This document shows, in pieces, positions 35,809 through 45,521 of a stretch of 64,000 bases of DNA (the first letter of the stretch is position 1; each line of letters opens with the position of its first letter). The notes under the pieces are model-generated. The model had not been told where the DNA came from and ran no database searches. It saw only the letters and a program-made list of their open reading frames with translations. The position numbers and the translations under genes were made by a program. This stretch comes from Paenibacillus oleatilyticus (GTDB taxonomy: Bacteria > Bacillota > Bacilli > Paenibacillales > NBRC-103111): the NCBI RefSeq assembly GCF_018998565.1, contig NZ_JAHNZO010000003.1:62001-126000 (forward strand), given 5' to 3'.

Positions 35809-36813
35809 ATGCTTCATGTACTTATTGTGGAGCCTTATACGGGTAAACGCGCGAGAATCAAAAAAATGGTGCAGGAGATGGGGCATATCGTCGTCGGGGA
35901 GGCGCGTGACCGGGGAGAAGCTTTAGGATTGATGGAGCAGGGATGGCCGACGCTTCTTCTGACCGATCTTATGCTCCCCCGGCTTGAGGGACTGGCTCTG
36001 GTGAGACAAGTGTACGAGCAGCGCATTCCCGTAGTAACAATCGTACTGAGCGACAATACGCGGTTTGATTACGTACGACAGTCCATGCAGGCAGGCGCCA
36101 TCGATTATTTGCTTAAGCCGGTGAAGGCTGAAGAGCTGAGGCGTGCGCTGCAGCGGGCGGAAGAGCGGGTGGGGTATTTCCATGCTGCACATCGCGAGTT
36201 CGTTCAGGCGCAGCAATTTTTCGAGAGGCTGGACCTACTCCAGCCGGGCGATGTCATTCAGAAGCATGCCGAGATGATCCGGAGCATGCAGAGCTTCGAA
36301 GAGGGCCAGCAGGGGGAGCGGCTGGGCCTGTTTCGTATGCTTTATGCCAAATGGCACTACGTTCTCAAGAAACACGGGCTCAATTTCGACGAGCCTTTTT
36401 CATGGGAGCGCGAAGAAGAGGCAATCGCCTACTTCCAGAGGCTGTGCGAATTTTGGATCGCCCAGTCCGCCTCGTCGGCGGATAACAGCGTGAAGCTGAA
36501 CGTGAAGCGGGCCTGCGACTATATCCGGGAGAATTACCGGAGCGATCATACGCTGGCTGAGGTCAGCGGGCGTTTCGGGATGAGCGTCTCTTATTTTAGC
36601 GTGCAGATCAAGAAATATACGGGCTATTCGTTCGTCAACTATTTGAATCGCGTCCGGATCGAGAAGGCGAAGGAACTGCTGTTGCAGCCGAACCTGAAAA
36701 TTTACGAAGTGGCCGGAGAAGTGGGATATGATACGCTGCAGTATTTCAATAAAGTATTCAAGCAAGCCGTACATATGACGCCGGGAGAATACCGGAGAAG
36801 ACTTGGGATCTGA
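35809..36813 (+). CDS. Orphan AraC-type response regulator
   Basis: 334 residues: a receiver domain (1-120; phospho-Asp in LLTDLMLPRLEG, Thr/Ser switch VTIVLSDN, Lys in YLLKPVKAEEL), a helical linker, and a C-terminal pair of AraC helix-turn-helix motifs (TLAEVSGRFGMSVSYFSVQIKKYTGYSFVNYL and KIYEVAGEVGYDTLQYFNKVFKQ). The acid pocket reads LIVEPYTG, so one of the paired acidic residues is lost. YesN-type regulators usually follow a kinase gene; none is here. GGGGAGGG supports ATG 35809 over 35791. It precedes the giant surface protein gene on the same strand and could control it (inference). Confidence 0.87.
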   Translation: MLHVLIVEPYTGKRARIKKMVQEMGHIVVGEARDRGEALGLMEQGWPTLLLTDLMLPRLEGLALVRQVYEQRIPVVTIVLSDNTRFDYVRQSMQAGAIDYLLKPVKAEELRRALQRAEERVGYFHAAHREFVQAQQFFERLDLLQPGDVIQKHAEMIRSMQSFEEGQQGERLGLFRMLYAKWHYVLKKHGLNFDEPFSWEREEEAIAYFQRLCEFWIAQSASSADNSVKLNVKRACDYIRENYRSDHTLAEVSGRFGMSVSYFSVQIKKYTGYSFVNYLNRVRIEKAKELLLQPNLKIYEVAGEVGYDTLQYFNKVFKQAVHMTPGEYRRRLGI

Positions 36814-36870
36814 GATGGCGTTTAAAAGTCCAGTGAATAAGTGAGCGCTACTCTTACGGATCGTTCTTCC

Positions 36871-37019
36871 GATCGCTGCTCCACCCCACAAAGTGATGTC
36901 CATCCAAGGAAGTCATTTCAAGTACTTTGTGGGGACCCCGGCCCTCCAGATTCTTGGATTCTATAAGCCATGAAGTGGTTAGAATCCGGAGACAAAGGCG
37001 AACGCTGACGCTTCTCCAG
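36871..37019 (-). repeat. Interspersed palindromic repeat, copy 1
   Basis: A structured intergenic element: CCCCACAAAGT pairs with ACTTTGTGGGG (about 36884-36942), AGATTCTTGGATTCTA with TAGAATCC further on, and a conserved end at 36989-37019. Read on the minus strand that end is CTGGAGAAGCG followed by AGCGTTCGCCTTTGTC. The last 16 bases are identical to part of the element at 55.7 kb. It fills most of the gap between the AraC-type regulator and the surface-protein gene. Confidence 0.6.
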
Positions 37020-37188
37020 AATGATTCCGCACGTTCCGCTATTTATTCACAGGACTTTTAAAGATTTCGTTAAGAAGAAAATCGGCTCAGAAACAATAAG
37101 ATCGATTCATTACTTTTCCTGCCTTGCATATTATACTAGGACAGGTCGTTCAGGCGACTGGAATCCAGCGAGGAGGAAAAGAAACGAG

Positions 37189-40100
37189 ATGAAACGAAAG
37201 ACACGCAGTATGGCTTTATTGCTCAACATTTTTATCGTATTATCTTTGGTTTCTCCTTTGGGACAAGCTTTGGCGGCGGACAGTCCCCAGACGGCATTCG
37301 GACAAGTTCTGGATTCGCGTCAAATGGAACTTGGCCCGGGTGCGAAGTACACCTGGCAGGATATGAAGCTGCCGCAGGGCTTGGAGAAAATTCATTCTGT
37401 CGAATTTGATCCGAAAAATACAGCGCTCGACCTGCAGCCGGGCAAAACGTATGGAAAAGTGTACGGGATGCAGGGCGTAACCAAAATGGCCGACGATGCC
37501 GACGCCCCCGGGAACCGGGTCATTGCGGCTATCAACGGCGACTTTTATGACATGGCGACCGGCGTTCCGCTCGGTTTGTTTATGGGGGACGGCGAGATTC
37601 TGACCAGCCCGCCGGAGAAATGGAGCTGGCTTGCCTTCGGTCTCAAGAACGACGGCACAACGATTTACGGCTTGAGCCCGGATCTGACCCGGACGCTCAC
37701 GATCGGGGGCAAGACGATCCCGATCTCCCACATCAACCGGATGCGGGAAAACAGCGAGGCGCTCATGCTGTACACCGCTTCCTTCCATACCTCCACGATG
37801 ACGAACGATCTCGGCGACGAGATTGTGCTCGATGTGTTGGAAGGCGAAGTGAAGAGCGGCAAGAGCTTGAGGCTCAAAGTGGCCGAGATTCATAAGGATA
37901 AAGGAAATACGCCGTTGAAAGCCGGACAAGTCGTTTTGTCCGCATCGGGCAGCCATCGGGCCGAGCTGGCCGGACTGCAAATCGGCGACGAGGTCACCGC
38001 CAGCTTCGAGCTGGAAGACGATTGGAAAGACGTCAAGATGGCGATGGGCGGCGTCTTTATGCTGGTGAAGGACGGCGTGGCGCAAACCCACGATGACAAA
38101 GCCTTGTACCCTCGGGTCGGAATCGGTACCAAAGCCGACGGTTCGATCATCATGGTCGAAATCGACGGCAGAGCGCCCGGTTTTAGCGAAGGCGTGTCTT
38201 ATGACGATCTCGCGAAGATCATGAAGGATATGGGCGCCGTGAACGCGCTTTGTCTGGACGGCGGCGGATCTGCGACGTTCGTAGCCAAGCTTCCGGGCGA
38301 AACGAAACGGCAAATTCTGAACCGGCCTTCCGACGGCTCGGAGCGCAAGACGGCCAACGGACTTCTGCTCGTGAATAAAGCGCCGGAAGGCGCGGCCGCC
38401 AAGCTGGTCGTGCAGCCGAACTTGGAGCGGGTACTGGTCGGCTCTTCCGTTACGTTCAAAGCGGCTGCCGTCGATGCGAACGGTCATCCGGCTTCATTCG
38501 GCGGAACGCCGGAGTGGAGCCTGAACGCTCCTCTCGGAACGATCGATACCACAGGGAAATTTACTGCGGGCAGCCAACCAGGGATGGTTGACATCACAGC
38601 GACCGCAGGCGGATTGACGGGCAAAGGGCAAGTGGAAGTTGTGAACGAGCTGACGGAGCTGAAGTTCTCCGACGCGGTGAAAACCTTCACATCCGGCGAA
38701 AAAGTCACGCTGAGCATCAGCGCTCTCCGCAACGGTCAACTCATTCGCGCGCAAAACAACAAGCTCGAATGGCGGGTAGAGGGACCGATCGGCAGCATTG
38801 ATGCGGACGGCACGTTTACCGCGACAAATGCAACGGAGCAGAGCGGCAAAATTTTCGTGAAATACAACCATGTTGAAGCGTCGATGGACGTCAAGGTCGG
38901 ACTTCCGCCGGTCGTGCTGGAGGATTTCGAGAATGGCACAGGCAAATATTTGACCGAATCCGGCGCACGTTACAAGACGATGAAGCTTAGCGAAGAAACG
39001 AATGAGGACTTCGTCCGTTTAGGGAATAAAGCGGCGAAGCTGGAGTACGATTTTACCGAAACGATCGGGACTTCCGGGGCTTATGTAACAGCGAAAGATC
39101 TGGAAAGCAATATTCAAATTCCGGGCTATCCGGAGAAAATCGGTCTGTGGGTGTATGGCGACGGCAAAAAGCATTGGCTGCGCGGACAAATCCGCGACGG
39201 TAACGGATCGGCCGTCGGCATTGATTACGTAGACCAGACGGTCGGCGTCGATTTTACGGGCTGGCGATACTTGGAGGCTGTCGTGCCGAAGGGGCGTCCG
39301 CTTCCGCTGCGCATGGATCAGCCTGTGCGTTACATGGAAACGAAAAACGACAACAAGACGGCAGGCGTCCTTTACATCGACCAGATCCGGGCGGTTTACG
39401 GGCCGACCAATGACGACATGGACCCGCCTGTGTTGAAAAACTTCAAGCCTGCGGAAGGCAGCACAGTCACGACGAATACGCCAAAAATCGAGGCGATTGG
39501 CGAAGATTACGGCTACGATCCGGTGAAGCATCCGGCAACGACGCTGATCGACCCGGACAAAATCCGCTTCTACGTCGACGGTGTCCTGGTGCAGCATACG
39601 TTGTATCCTCCAAAAGGACAAATTCACTATACGCCGAACGTGCCGTTGGCCGATGGGCTTCACTTGGCGAAGATTAAGATTAGAGACTTGTCCGGCAACG
39701 TGACGGAGAAGGAATGGACATTTACGGTAGATACGGGCTCATCGAAGATCGTCTATGACGCTCCGTCAACCGTTTATGCAGGAAATACGTACACCGTCGA
39801 TATTAAAGCGCTGAAAGCGACGGATATTAAGGGCGGAACGATGGAATTCAGCTTCGATCCGGCGAAGGTTGATAGATTGCACGTGTTGAAAGGCGGCAAG
39901 CTGACGGAAAGCCAACTCGTCTCTACGGTAGACGAGGCCACAGGCGCCGTAAAATTGAATTTTAACGACATTTATACGGCAGGGTTGACCGATCAAGATC
40001 TGCTCGGCCAAATTCAATACCGGATAAAGCCTGATGCGAAGGATACGGTCAAAATTGCTTTTAAAACGGGAGCCATTACGTTTAAAGATAAAGGCGATAC

Positions 40101-43100
40101 AAGCTTCGGCTTCTTCGGCTTGCCGGTGGAAGCGGCCATCAAGCATCATTTGCAGCTAAGCTGGGATGAGCACGGCGTCGTTCAAGGGATGCCTACCACG
40201 TTCAAGGTAGTCGGCGAGAACGGAACTCCGGTCGAAGGAGCGAAAGTAACCGTTGTTGGCGGTGCCGAGGCGGGTGTGACCGACGCTCACGGTACGCTAA
40301 TTACTGGGGCTCTTACTTCCGAAGTGAAGGAGTACCCGCTTCAAGCGGTCAAGGGCGACTCCTATAGCCCAATTCTGAAATTTAAAGTATCAAAGCTGGC
40401 GGGCAGCCCGATTCCGAGCAACGTCAGCGTGACGATGGGAGCGGACACGACGACCTCCAAAGCCTTCACCTGGCATACGGACCCGGCTACGGGCGATACG
40501 GTAATCGAGGTCGTCAAGAAATCGGAGTTTACGGATTTCAGCGGATCAAACGTGAAACGGTTTACCGGCACCAGCTACTTGTTCAACACCACGGACACGG
40601 GAACTGTTCGAGTTCATAAGGCGATTGCAAACGGGTTGGAGCCGGGAACGCACTATGTGTTCCGTGTAGGCGACGGCCACGGCAACTACAGCTCGAACGG
40701 GTCGCTTCAGACTGCGGCAGCCACGGGCGAGCGTACGAAGTTCATTTTCCTGGCAGATTCGCAGGCATCGAACGAAGCAGGCTTCAAGCTGTGGGGAGAT
40801 ATTTTGAAAAAAGCGATGACGGATCATCCGGATACGGAGTTCGTCGTACAGGGCGGCGACTTGGTCGAGGACGGCTTTAAGGAAAACGAGTGGAATATGT
40901 GGTTCAATGCCGCTCAAGGCATCCTGATGCAAACGACCGTCGTGCCTGTCGTCGGCAACCATGAAGTGACCGGTACGCGGAAAACGGAAGATTACCTGGC
41001 TCACTTCAACCACCCGCAGAACGGGATCGACAGCCTCAAAGGAAGCAATTTCTCCTTTGATTACAAGAATGCCCATTTTGTGGTGCTGAACAGTGAATAT
41101 GATTTTGAGCAGCAAAAAGAATGGATGCGCAAAGACTTGGCCGCTACGGACAAGAAGTGGAAGATCGTTGCTTTCCACCGCGGACCGTTCGGCAGTATGT
41201 ACGATGAGAAGAATGCCCGTAACATTTGGACGCCGATTTTCGACGAGTTCCAAGTCGATCTGGTCATGAACGGTCATGATCATGTGTATGTACGGACATA
41301 TCCGATGAAAGACAAGAAGCCGGTTGCCGATGGCGAAGGCACGACGTATATCGTCGGCGGGTCGTCAGGTCCGAAGTTTTACCAAGTATGGGCAAGAGAT
41401 TGGCAGAAGGTGACGGACGGCGAGCAGGTGCAGATGTACGTCGCTGCCGAGATCGACGGGGACGAGATGAAATTCGTCGTCAAAACGATCAACGACCGTG
41501 TAGTGGATCAATTTAAGTTGGTCAAAATTCCGGCGCAGTCGGTTGTGATCGATAAAGCGCAGGTCAATCTGGCCGTAAACGAGAGTGTTCAATTAAATGC
41601 TGCCGTGCTGCCGGCCAATGCCAGCAACAAGAGCGTAACGTGGTCCGTTTATCGTTCTTCTACGGACAATGTTGTTAAGGTGACAGCAGACGGCTTGCTG
41701 ACCGCACAGAATTTAGGCAGTGCTGTCGTTCGGGCGACCAGCGTATGGAGCAACGTGTACGCCGACAGCGTCATTACGGTGGACCGGCTGCCTCAGATTC
41801 GCGTGGAAGAAGTGCGGTTGGACCAAACGAGCGGCAAACTGAAAGCTGGACAAGAGCTTCAGTTGAAAGCTACGGTTCTTCCGTCGAATGTAACCCAATC
41901 TGTCTACTGGTCCGTATATGGCGATGCTTCGAAAGGGATTGCTACCGTCAACGGTAGTGGTCTGGTCAAGGCAGCTGCACCTGGAACCGCGACGATCCGC
42001 GTGATGAGTGCAGTGGATGCGACGAAATATGCGGACTTTCAGCTGACCGTAGAAGAAGCGGACAAGCCGACCAATCCGCCAGTGAGCGAGGTTTGGCTGA
42101 ATCGCGAGGTTGCGGTGCTGAAAGTGGAAGAAACGCTGCAACTGTCTGCAAGAGTGTTGCCGGAGAACGTGCTTAACAAAAACGTCATCTGGTCGGTAGA
42201 AGGTCCGGCGGGAATCGCCAATGTCACCGACAAAGGTCTGGTTACCGCATTGAACCCGGGAACGGTATCCATTCGCGCGACCAGCCAGATGGACCCAACC
42301 AAGTACGCACAGCTGGAGCTGATTGTAAAAGAACGGGACGACGACTCAGACTCCGGAAGCTCCGGAGATTCCGGCACGCCGGTAACGTCGGGCAGCTCGG
42401 GCAATACCAATACGCAGCCTCCAGCTACGAAGCCGGGCAAGGCTACGGTAACGCAAGGCAGCGTCTCCGTCGAGGCGAAGGTCGAAGCGGGAACCGCGAA
42501 GGTCGAGATTCGTGCGGAAGATTTGGAGCTTGCGCAGAAGGAAGCAAAGTTGGATTCCGACGGCGCTAAAGTGGTCCGTGTCGAGGTGAAAGGCGCTCAA
42601 AACGCGAACCACGTGGAAGTGTCGCTGCCTAAGAAATCGGTAACGAAAACGAGGCTGGACAACAAGTTTGAGATCGTGACGCCTATCGGCAGCGTGACCG
42701 TGCCTTCGGACTTCCTGAAGGACAAGAACGTAGCGGATACCGACTTCGTAAGCTTGGTGATCAGCAAGGAGGCCCCGTCTTCCCTAAGCGAAGAGGCGCG
42801 GAAAGAAGTTGGCAGCCGCCCGATCATCAATTTGGAGGTTAGAGAAAAAGGGGCATTCCGCGCATGGAACAACCCGGATACGGTCGTACGGATTGCCATT
42901 CCGTATAAACCGACAGCGAAGGAGCTGGAGAATCCGGGCAAGATTGTCATCCGCTATCTCGATGCGGCGGGGCGTATTCTTTCGGTGCCGAGCGGCATCT
43001 ACGATCCGGCAGCAGGAACGGTGCGGTTTGAAGTGAAGCATTTTAGCAAATATGCCGTAGCGTTTGTTGACAAGACGTTTGCCGATATTGCGGCTTATGC

Positions 43101-43623
43101 GTGGGCTAAACCATCGATCGAGGCTTTAGCGGCGCGCGACATCATCCAAGGCATGGATGCGGACACGTACGCCCCGGCGCTGAATATTACGCGAGCGGAC
43201 TTTGTCGCGATGCTCGTTCGAACGCTGGAGTTGAAAGCATCGGTGACCGGAAACTTCACAGACGTGAACAGCGGCGATTATTATTACGAAGCGTTGGGCA
43301 CGGCCAAAGAACTGAAAATCATTGAAGGAACCGGCGACGGGATCTTTCATCCGAAAGAAAAAATCTCGCGTCAGGATATGTTTACGATCATGGCAAGAGC
43401 GCTGAACACGGTCAGAAACATGAACATGACCGCAAGCGCCGAGGCGTTAGCCGGTTTCGCGGATCGTGCGAAGGTCGCAGCCTATGCGGCGGACAGTCTG
43501 GCCGGGATGGTCAAGGAAGGTCTGATCCAAGGCGACGGTCAGGCGCTGAATCCGGAAGGTAACGCTACGAGAGCGGAAGTCGCCGTGTTCATGTACCGCA
43601 TCTTGAACAAGATCTACAAGTAA
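37189..43623 (+). CDS. Giant SLH-anchored phosphodiester glycosidase / metallophosphoesterase
   Basis: 2144 residues, exported (MKRKTRSMALLLNIFIVLSL; cleavage after ALA near 31). Domains in order: phosphodiester glycosidase (NAGPA-like, about 60-396; GDFYDMATG, CLDGGGSATF); two Ig-like Big domains (405-571); carbohydrate-binding-like module (575-739); Ig-like (742-853); cohesin-like (855-984); CNA-B-like (985-1069); purple-acid-phosphatase-like Fn3 (1070-1179); calcineurin-like phosphoesterase (1183-1444; GGDLVEDG, VVGNHEV, NGHDHVYVRTYP, though the first motif is LADSQ instead of DxH); three Big_2 repeats (1448-1714); Ser/Gly linker; a beta-rich domain (1750-1959); three SLH repeats (1961-2144). 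AGGAGGAAAAG fixes ATG 37189. It likely cleaves phosphodiester-linked sugars or wall polymers at the cell surface. Confidence 0.92.
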   Translation: MKRKTRSMALLLNIFIVLSLVSPLGQALAADSPQTAFGQVLDSRQMELGPGAKYTWQDMKLPQGLEKIHSVEFDPKNTALDLQPGKTYGKVYGMQGVTKMADDADAPGNRVIAAINGDFYDMATGVPLGLFMGDGEILTSPPEKWSWLAFGLKNDGTTIYGLSPDLTRTLTIGGKTIPISHINRMRENSEALMLYTASFHTSTMTNDLGDEIVLDVLEGEVKSGKSLRLKVAEIHKDKGNTPLKAGQVVLSASGSHRAELAGLQIGDEVTASFELEDDWKDVKMAMGGVFMLVKDGVAQTHDDKALYPRVGIGTKADGSIIMVEIDGRAPGFSEGVSYDDLAKIMKDMGAVNALCLDGGGSATFVAKLPGETKRQILNRPSDGSERKTANGLLLVNKAPEGAAAKLVVQPNLERVLVGSSVTFKAAAVDANGHPASFGGTPEWSLNAPLGTIDTTGKFTAGSQPGMVDITATAGGLTGKGQVEVVNELTELKFSDAVKTFTSGEKVTLSISALRNGQLIRAQNNKLEWRVEGPIGSIDADGTFTATNATEQSGKIFVKYNHVEASMDVKVGLPPVVLEDFENGTGKYLTESGARYKTMKLSEETNEDFVRLGNKAAKLEYDFTETIGTSGAYVTAKDLESNIQIPGYPEKIGLWVYGDGKKHWLRGQIRDGNGSAVGIDYVDQTVGVDFTGWRYLEAVVPKGRPLPLRMDQPVRYMETKNDNKTAGVLYIDQIRAVYGPTNDDMDPPVLKNFKPAEGSTVTTNTPKIEAIGEDYGYDPVKHPATTLIDPDKIRFYVDGVLVQHTLYPPKGQIHYTPNVPLADGLHLAKIKIRDLSGNVTEKEWTFTVDTGSSKIVYDAPSTVYAGNTYTVDIKALKATDIKGGTMEFSFDPAKVDRLHVLKGGKLTESQLVSTVDEATGAVKLNFNDIYTAGLTDQDLLGQIQYRIKPDAKDTVKIAFKTGAITFKDKGDTSFGFFGLPVEAAIKHHLQLSWDEHGVVQGMPTTFKVVGENGTPVEGAKVTVVGGAEAGVTDAHGTLITGALTSEVKEYPLQAVKGDSYSPILKFKVSKLAGSPIPSNVSVTMGADTTTSKAFTWHTDPATGDTVIEVVKKSEFTDFSGSNVKRFTGTSYLFNTTDTGTVRVHKAIANGLEPGTHYVFRVGDGHGNYSSNGSLQTAAATGERTKFIFLADSQASNEAGFKLWGDILKKAMTDHPDTEFVVQGGDLVEDGFKENEWNMWFNAAQGILMQTTVVPVVGNHEVTGTRKTEDYLAHFNHPQNGIDSLKGSNFSFDYKNAHFVVLNSEYDFEQQKEWMRKDLAATDKKWKIVAFHRGPFGSMYDEKNARNIWTPIFDEFQVDLVMNGHDHVYVRTYPMKDKKPVADGEGTTYIVGGSSGPKFYQVWARDWQKVTDGEQVQMYVAAEIDGDEMKFVVKTINDRVVDQFKLVKIPAQSVVIDKAQVNLAVNESVQLNAAVLPANASNKSVTWSVYRSSTDNVVKVTADGLLTAQNLGSAVVRATSVWSNVYADSVITVDRLPQIRVEEVRLDQTSGKLKAGQELQLKATVLPSNVTQSVYWSVYGDASKGIATVNGSGLVKAAAPGTATIRVMSAVDATKYADFQLTVEEADKPTNPPVSEVWLNREVAVLKVEETLQLSARVLPENVLNKNVIWSVEGPAGIANVTDKGLVTALNPGTVSIRATSQMDPTKYAQLELIVKERDDDSDSGSSGDSGTPVTSGSSGNTNTQPPATKPGKATVTQGSVSVEAKVEAGTAKVEIRAEDLELAQKEAKLDSDGAKVVRVEVKGAQNANHVEVSLPKKSVTKTRLDNKFEIVTPIGSVTVPSDFLKDKNVADTDFVSLVISKEAPSSLSEEARKEVGSRPIINLEVREKGAFRAWNNPDTVVRIAIPYKPTAKELENPGKIVIRYLDAAGRILSVPSGIYDPAAGTVRFEVKHFSKYAVAFVDKTFADIAAYAWAKPSIEALAARDIIQGMDADTYAPALNITRADFVAMLVRTLELKASVTGNFTDVNSGDYYYEALGTAKELKIIEGTGDGIFHPKEKISRQDMFTIMARALNTVRNMNMTASAEALAGFADRAKVAAYAADSLAGMVKEGLIQGDGQALNPEGNATRAEVAVFMYRILNKIYK

Positions 43624-43637
43624 TCGGAAATCGAAAA

Positions 43638-43685
43638 AGAGCCCGATCCGTACGCCGACAGCGTGCGGATCGGGCTCTTCTCTTT
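43638..43685. terminator. Bidirectional terminator between the SLH protein and motB
   Basis: AGAGCCCGATCCG (43638-43650) pairs perfectly with CGGATCGGGCTCT (43666-43678), then TCTCTTTT; the minus strand also ends in a T-rich run (TTTTTCGA). It serves both convergent genes. Confidence 0.85.
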
Positions 43686-43694
43686 TCAACTGGG

Positions 43695-44528
43695 CTACGG
43701 CTGTTTCGCAGCAGCGTCAATCATTTGCGGCGGCTTCACGCTGCGCAGAATGCTGACTTCGACGCGGCGGTTTTTTGCACGGCCGGCTTCGGTATCGTTC
43801 GTATCGATCGGATGGTACTCGCCGTATCCGATAGAGCGGAAGCGCTCCGGACCGATTTTATCGTTTTCGAGCAAAATTTTCATGAAATTTAAAGCCCGCT
43901 TGGCGCTTAAATCCCAGTTGGTTTCGAATGCCGCGGTTCGAATCGGCACGTTATCCGTATGGCCGGCGACCTCGATCCGATAATCCGGATATTGGGCGAG
44001 CATCTCGGAGATCGTGCCCGCAAGCTGCTTCGCCTCCGGCTTGACCGTGGCTGATCCGGACGAGAACAAGGCGTTGTCGCGAATCGTGAGCATCAGGAGA
44101 TCTTCGGTCAGCTTCGTTTCCAATTGGGTGGACAATTGGTTTTCGGCGATGTACTTGTCCAATTTTTCTTTCAGCTGCTGGAGGTCAACCTGCTCCTTTG
44201 CCATTTGGCTGTTAAGCTGTTCCTGCTGCTTCTGCTGTTGTCCCGAAGTGTTCGGCGTCGCCGGATTAGTCGGCTGATCGTACTTCTTTTGGTCAATGTT
44301 CGGTTCCGTCGTCAGCGGAATGAGATTCGAGAAGTTAAACTGTCCTATCCCGCCGGTAAAGGCGGAGTTGAACGACTGCATGATGGTCTGGTATTTCTTC
44401 TGGTCCGTCTGGCTGGCGGCGAACAAAATAATGAACAGCGCAAGAAGCAGCGTCAGCAGGTCGGCGTAAGGAATCAGCCACGATTCGTCAACGTGTTCTT
44501 CGTGATGCTCTTGTCGTTTTTTACTCAT
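43695..44528 (-). CDS. motB: Flagellar motor stator protein MotB
   Basis: 277 residues. One N-terminal transmembrane helix carries the essential stator aspartate in WLIPYADLLTLLLALFIILFA. A Gln/Asn-rich plug and linker (about 75-125) is followed by an OmpA-like peptidoglycan-binding domain with VAGHTDNVPI, NWDLSAKRALNFMK and YGEYHPIDTNDTEAGRAKNRRVEV. It starts 8 bases before the end of motA, so translation is coupled. With MotA it forms the proton (or sodium) channel that drives the flagellum. Confidence 0.95.
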   Translation of the reverse strand: MSKKRQEHHEEHVDESWLIPYADLLTLLLALFIILFAASQTDQKKYQTIMQSFNSAFTGGIGQFNFSNLIPLTTEPNIDQKKYDQPTNPATPNTSGQQQKQQEQLNSQMAKEQVDLQQLKEKLDKYIAENQLSTQLETKLTEDLLMLTIRDNALFSSGSATVKPEAKQLAGTISEMLAQYPDYRIEVAGHTDNVPIRTAAFETNWDLSAKRALNFMKILLENDKIGPERFRSIGYGEYHPIDTNDTEAGRAKNRRVEVSILRSVKPPQMIDAAAKQP

Positions 44529-45312
44529 CCGCTTTCACCGCATCGTCGTTATTTTTTTCCCGCTGGGACGTCGGAATGAAGACCATAAGCTTCTGTTGGA
44601 CGGCAGTTGCGGAAATGCCGGTCTGAATGGAAAGCAATCCTTCTACCATCATTAGACGCAGCTCCACTTCTTTTTTCGACTTTTGCTTCAGCTTATTTGC
44701 GATAGGGTGCCATAACACGTACCCCGAAAAGATGCCAAGCAGCGTAGCGACGAAGGCGGCGGAGATCAAATGGCCGAGCGCCTCGATTTCGCTCAAGTTG
44801 CTGAGTGCCGCGATCAAACCGACAACCGCCCCGAGAACGCCGAGGGTCGGCGCGTAGGTACCGGCTTGCGTAAAAATTTGCGCGCCCGTCCGATGCCGCT
44901 CCTGCATCGTATGTATATCTTCCATTAATACGTCGTGAACGAATTCCTGATCGTTTCCGTCGATGATCATCCGCATCCCGTTGCGCAAGAACGGATCGGG
45001 GATTTCCTCCACCTTGCTTTCCATAGCCAGCAAGCCTTCGCGGCGGGTAATCGCTACCCAGTCCGTGAACATGTCGATCAGTTCCATCTTCGAGATCGTC
45101 TTTTGCTCGGTAAACACAATTTTCATTAATTTCGGAAACAATTTCATCTCTTCCAGGGAAAACCCGATAAAGAGCGCTGCTGCCGTTCCGACGAAAATGA
45201 TGAGGATCGCCGCCGGATTGATTAGTGCGGACAGGCTTGCCCCCTTTAATACCATGCCCACCCCTACTGCGATAATTGCGAGAATAATGCCGATGATAGT
45301 TGATTTTTCCAC
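44521..45312 (-). CDS. motA: Flagellar motor stator protein MotA
   Basis: 263 residues with four membrane helices: two near the N-terminus (GIILAIIAVGVGMVLKG, AAILIIFVGTAAALFIGF) and two near 145-200 (YAPTLGVLGAVVGLIAAL and SAAFVATLLGIFSGYVLW). The PTLGVLGAVVGL and conserved prolines are family hallmarks; the cytoplasmic loop has REGLLAMESKVEEI. Translation starts at GTG with GGAAGGTG upstream. It is the first gene of the motAB pair. No clear sigma-D promoter was recognised. Confidence 0.95.
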   Translation of the reverse strand: MEKSTIIGIILAIIAVGVGMVLKGASLSALINPAAILIIFVGTAAALFIGFSLEEMKLFPKLMKIVFTEQKTISKMELIDMFTDWVAITRREGLLAMESKVEEIPDPFLRNGMRMIIDGNDQEFVHDVLMEDIHTMQERHRTGAQIFTQAGTYAPTLGVLGAVVGLIAALSNLSEIEALGHLISAAFVATLLGIFSGYVLWHPIANKLKQKSKKEVELRLMMVEGLLSIQTGISATAVQQKLMVFIPTSQREKNNDDAVKADE

Positions 45313-45455
45313 GCGAGGAACACCTTCCGCTTCTGTTTATTCAGGCATGATATGCCAATTAGATGAGCAGTTCACTAGTTCGACATAAAATGACACAAAT
45401 CCTGCTAAATCGACCTGGCGAAATTTAAATTTTTTTATGACCTGGGAAAAAGAAA

Positions 45456-45492
45456 GAGCCCCCCGTTTTCAACAAGAGAAAACGAGAGGCTC
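45456..45492 (-). terminator. Terminator of the MFS exporter gene
   Basis: GAGCC...GTTTTC (45456-45471) pairs with GAAAAC..GGCTC (to 45492); on the minus strand TTTCTTTTT follows. Confidence 0.75.
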
Positions 45493-45521
45493 GTCGGGAT
45501 ATTGAAATAACAGATACGGCT

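Noticed and set aside
36936..36985. Rho-independent terminator before the giant surface-protein gene
   Set aside because: The TGGATTCTA/TAGAATCC hairpin has no T-tract and is part of the interspersed repeat.
45313..45420. Possible sigma-D (flagellar) promoter before motA
   Set aside because: No TAAA-N15-GCCGATAT match; only a loose CTAATTGGCATATCATGCC resemblance.
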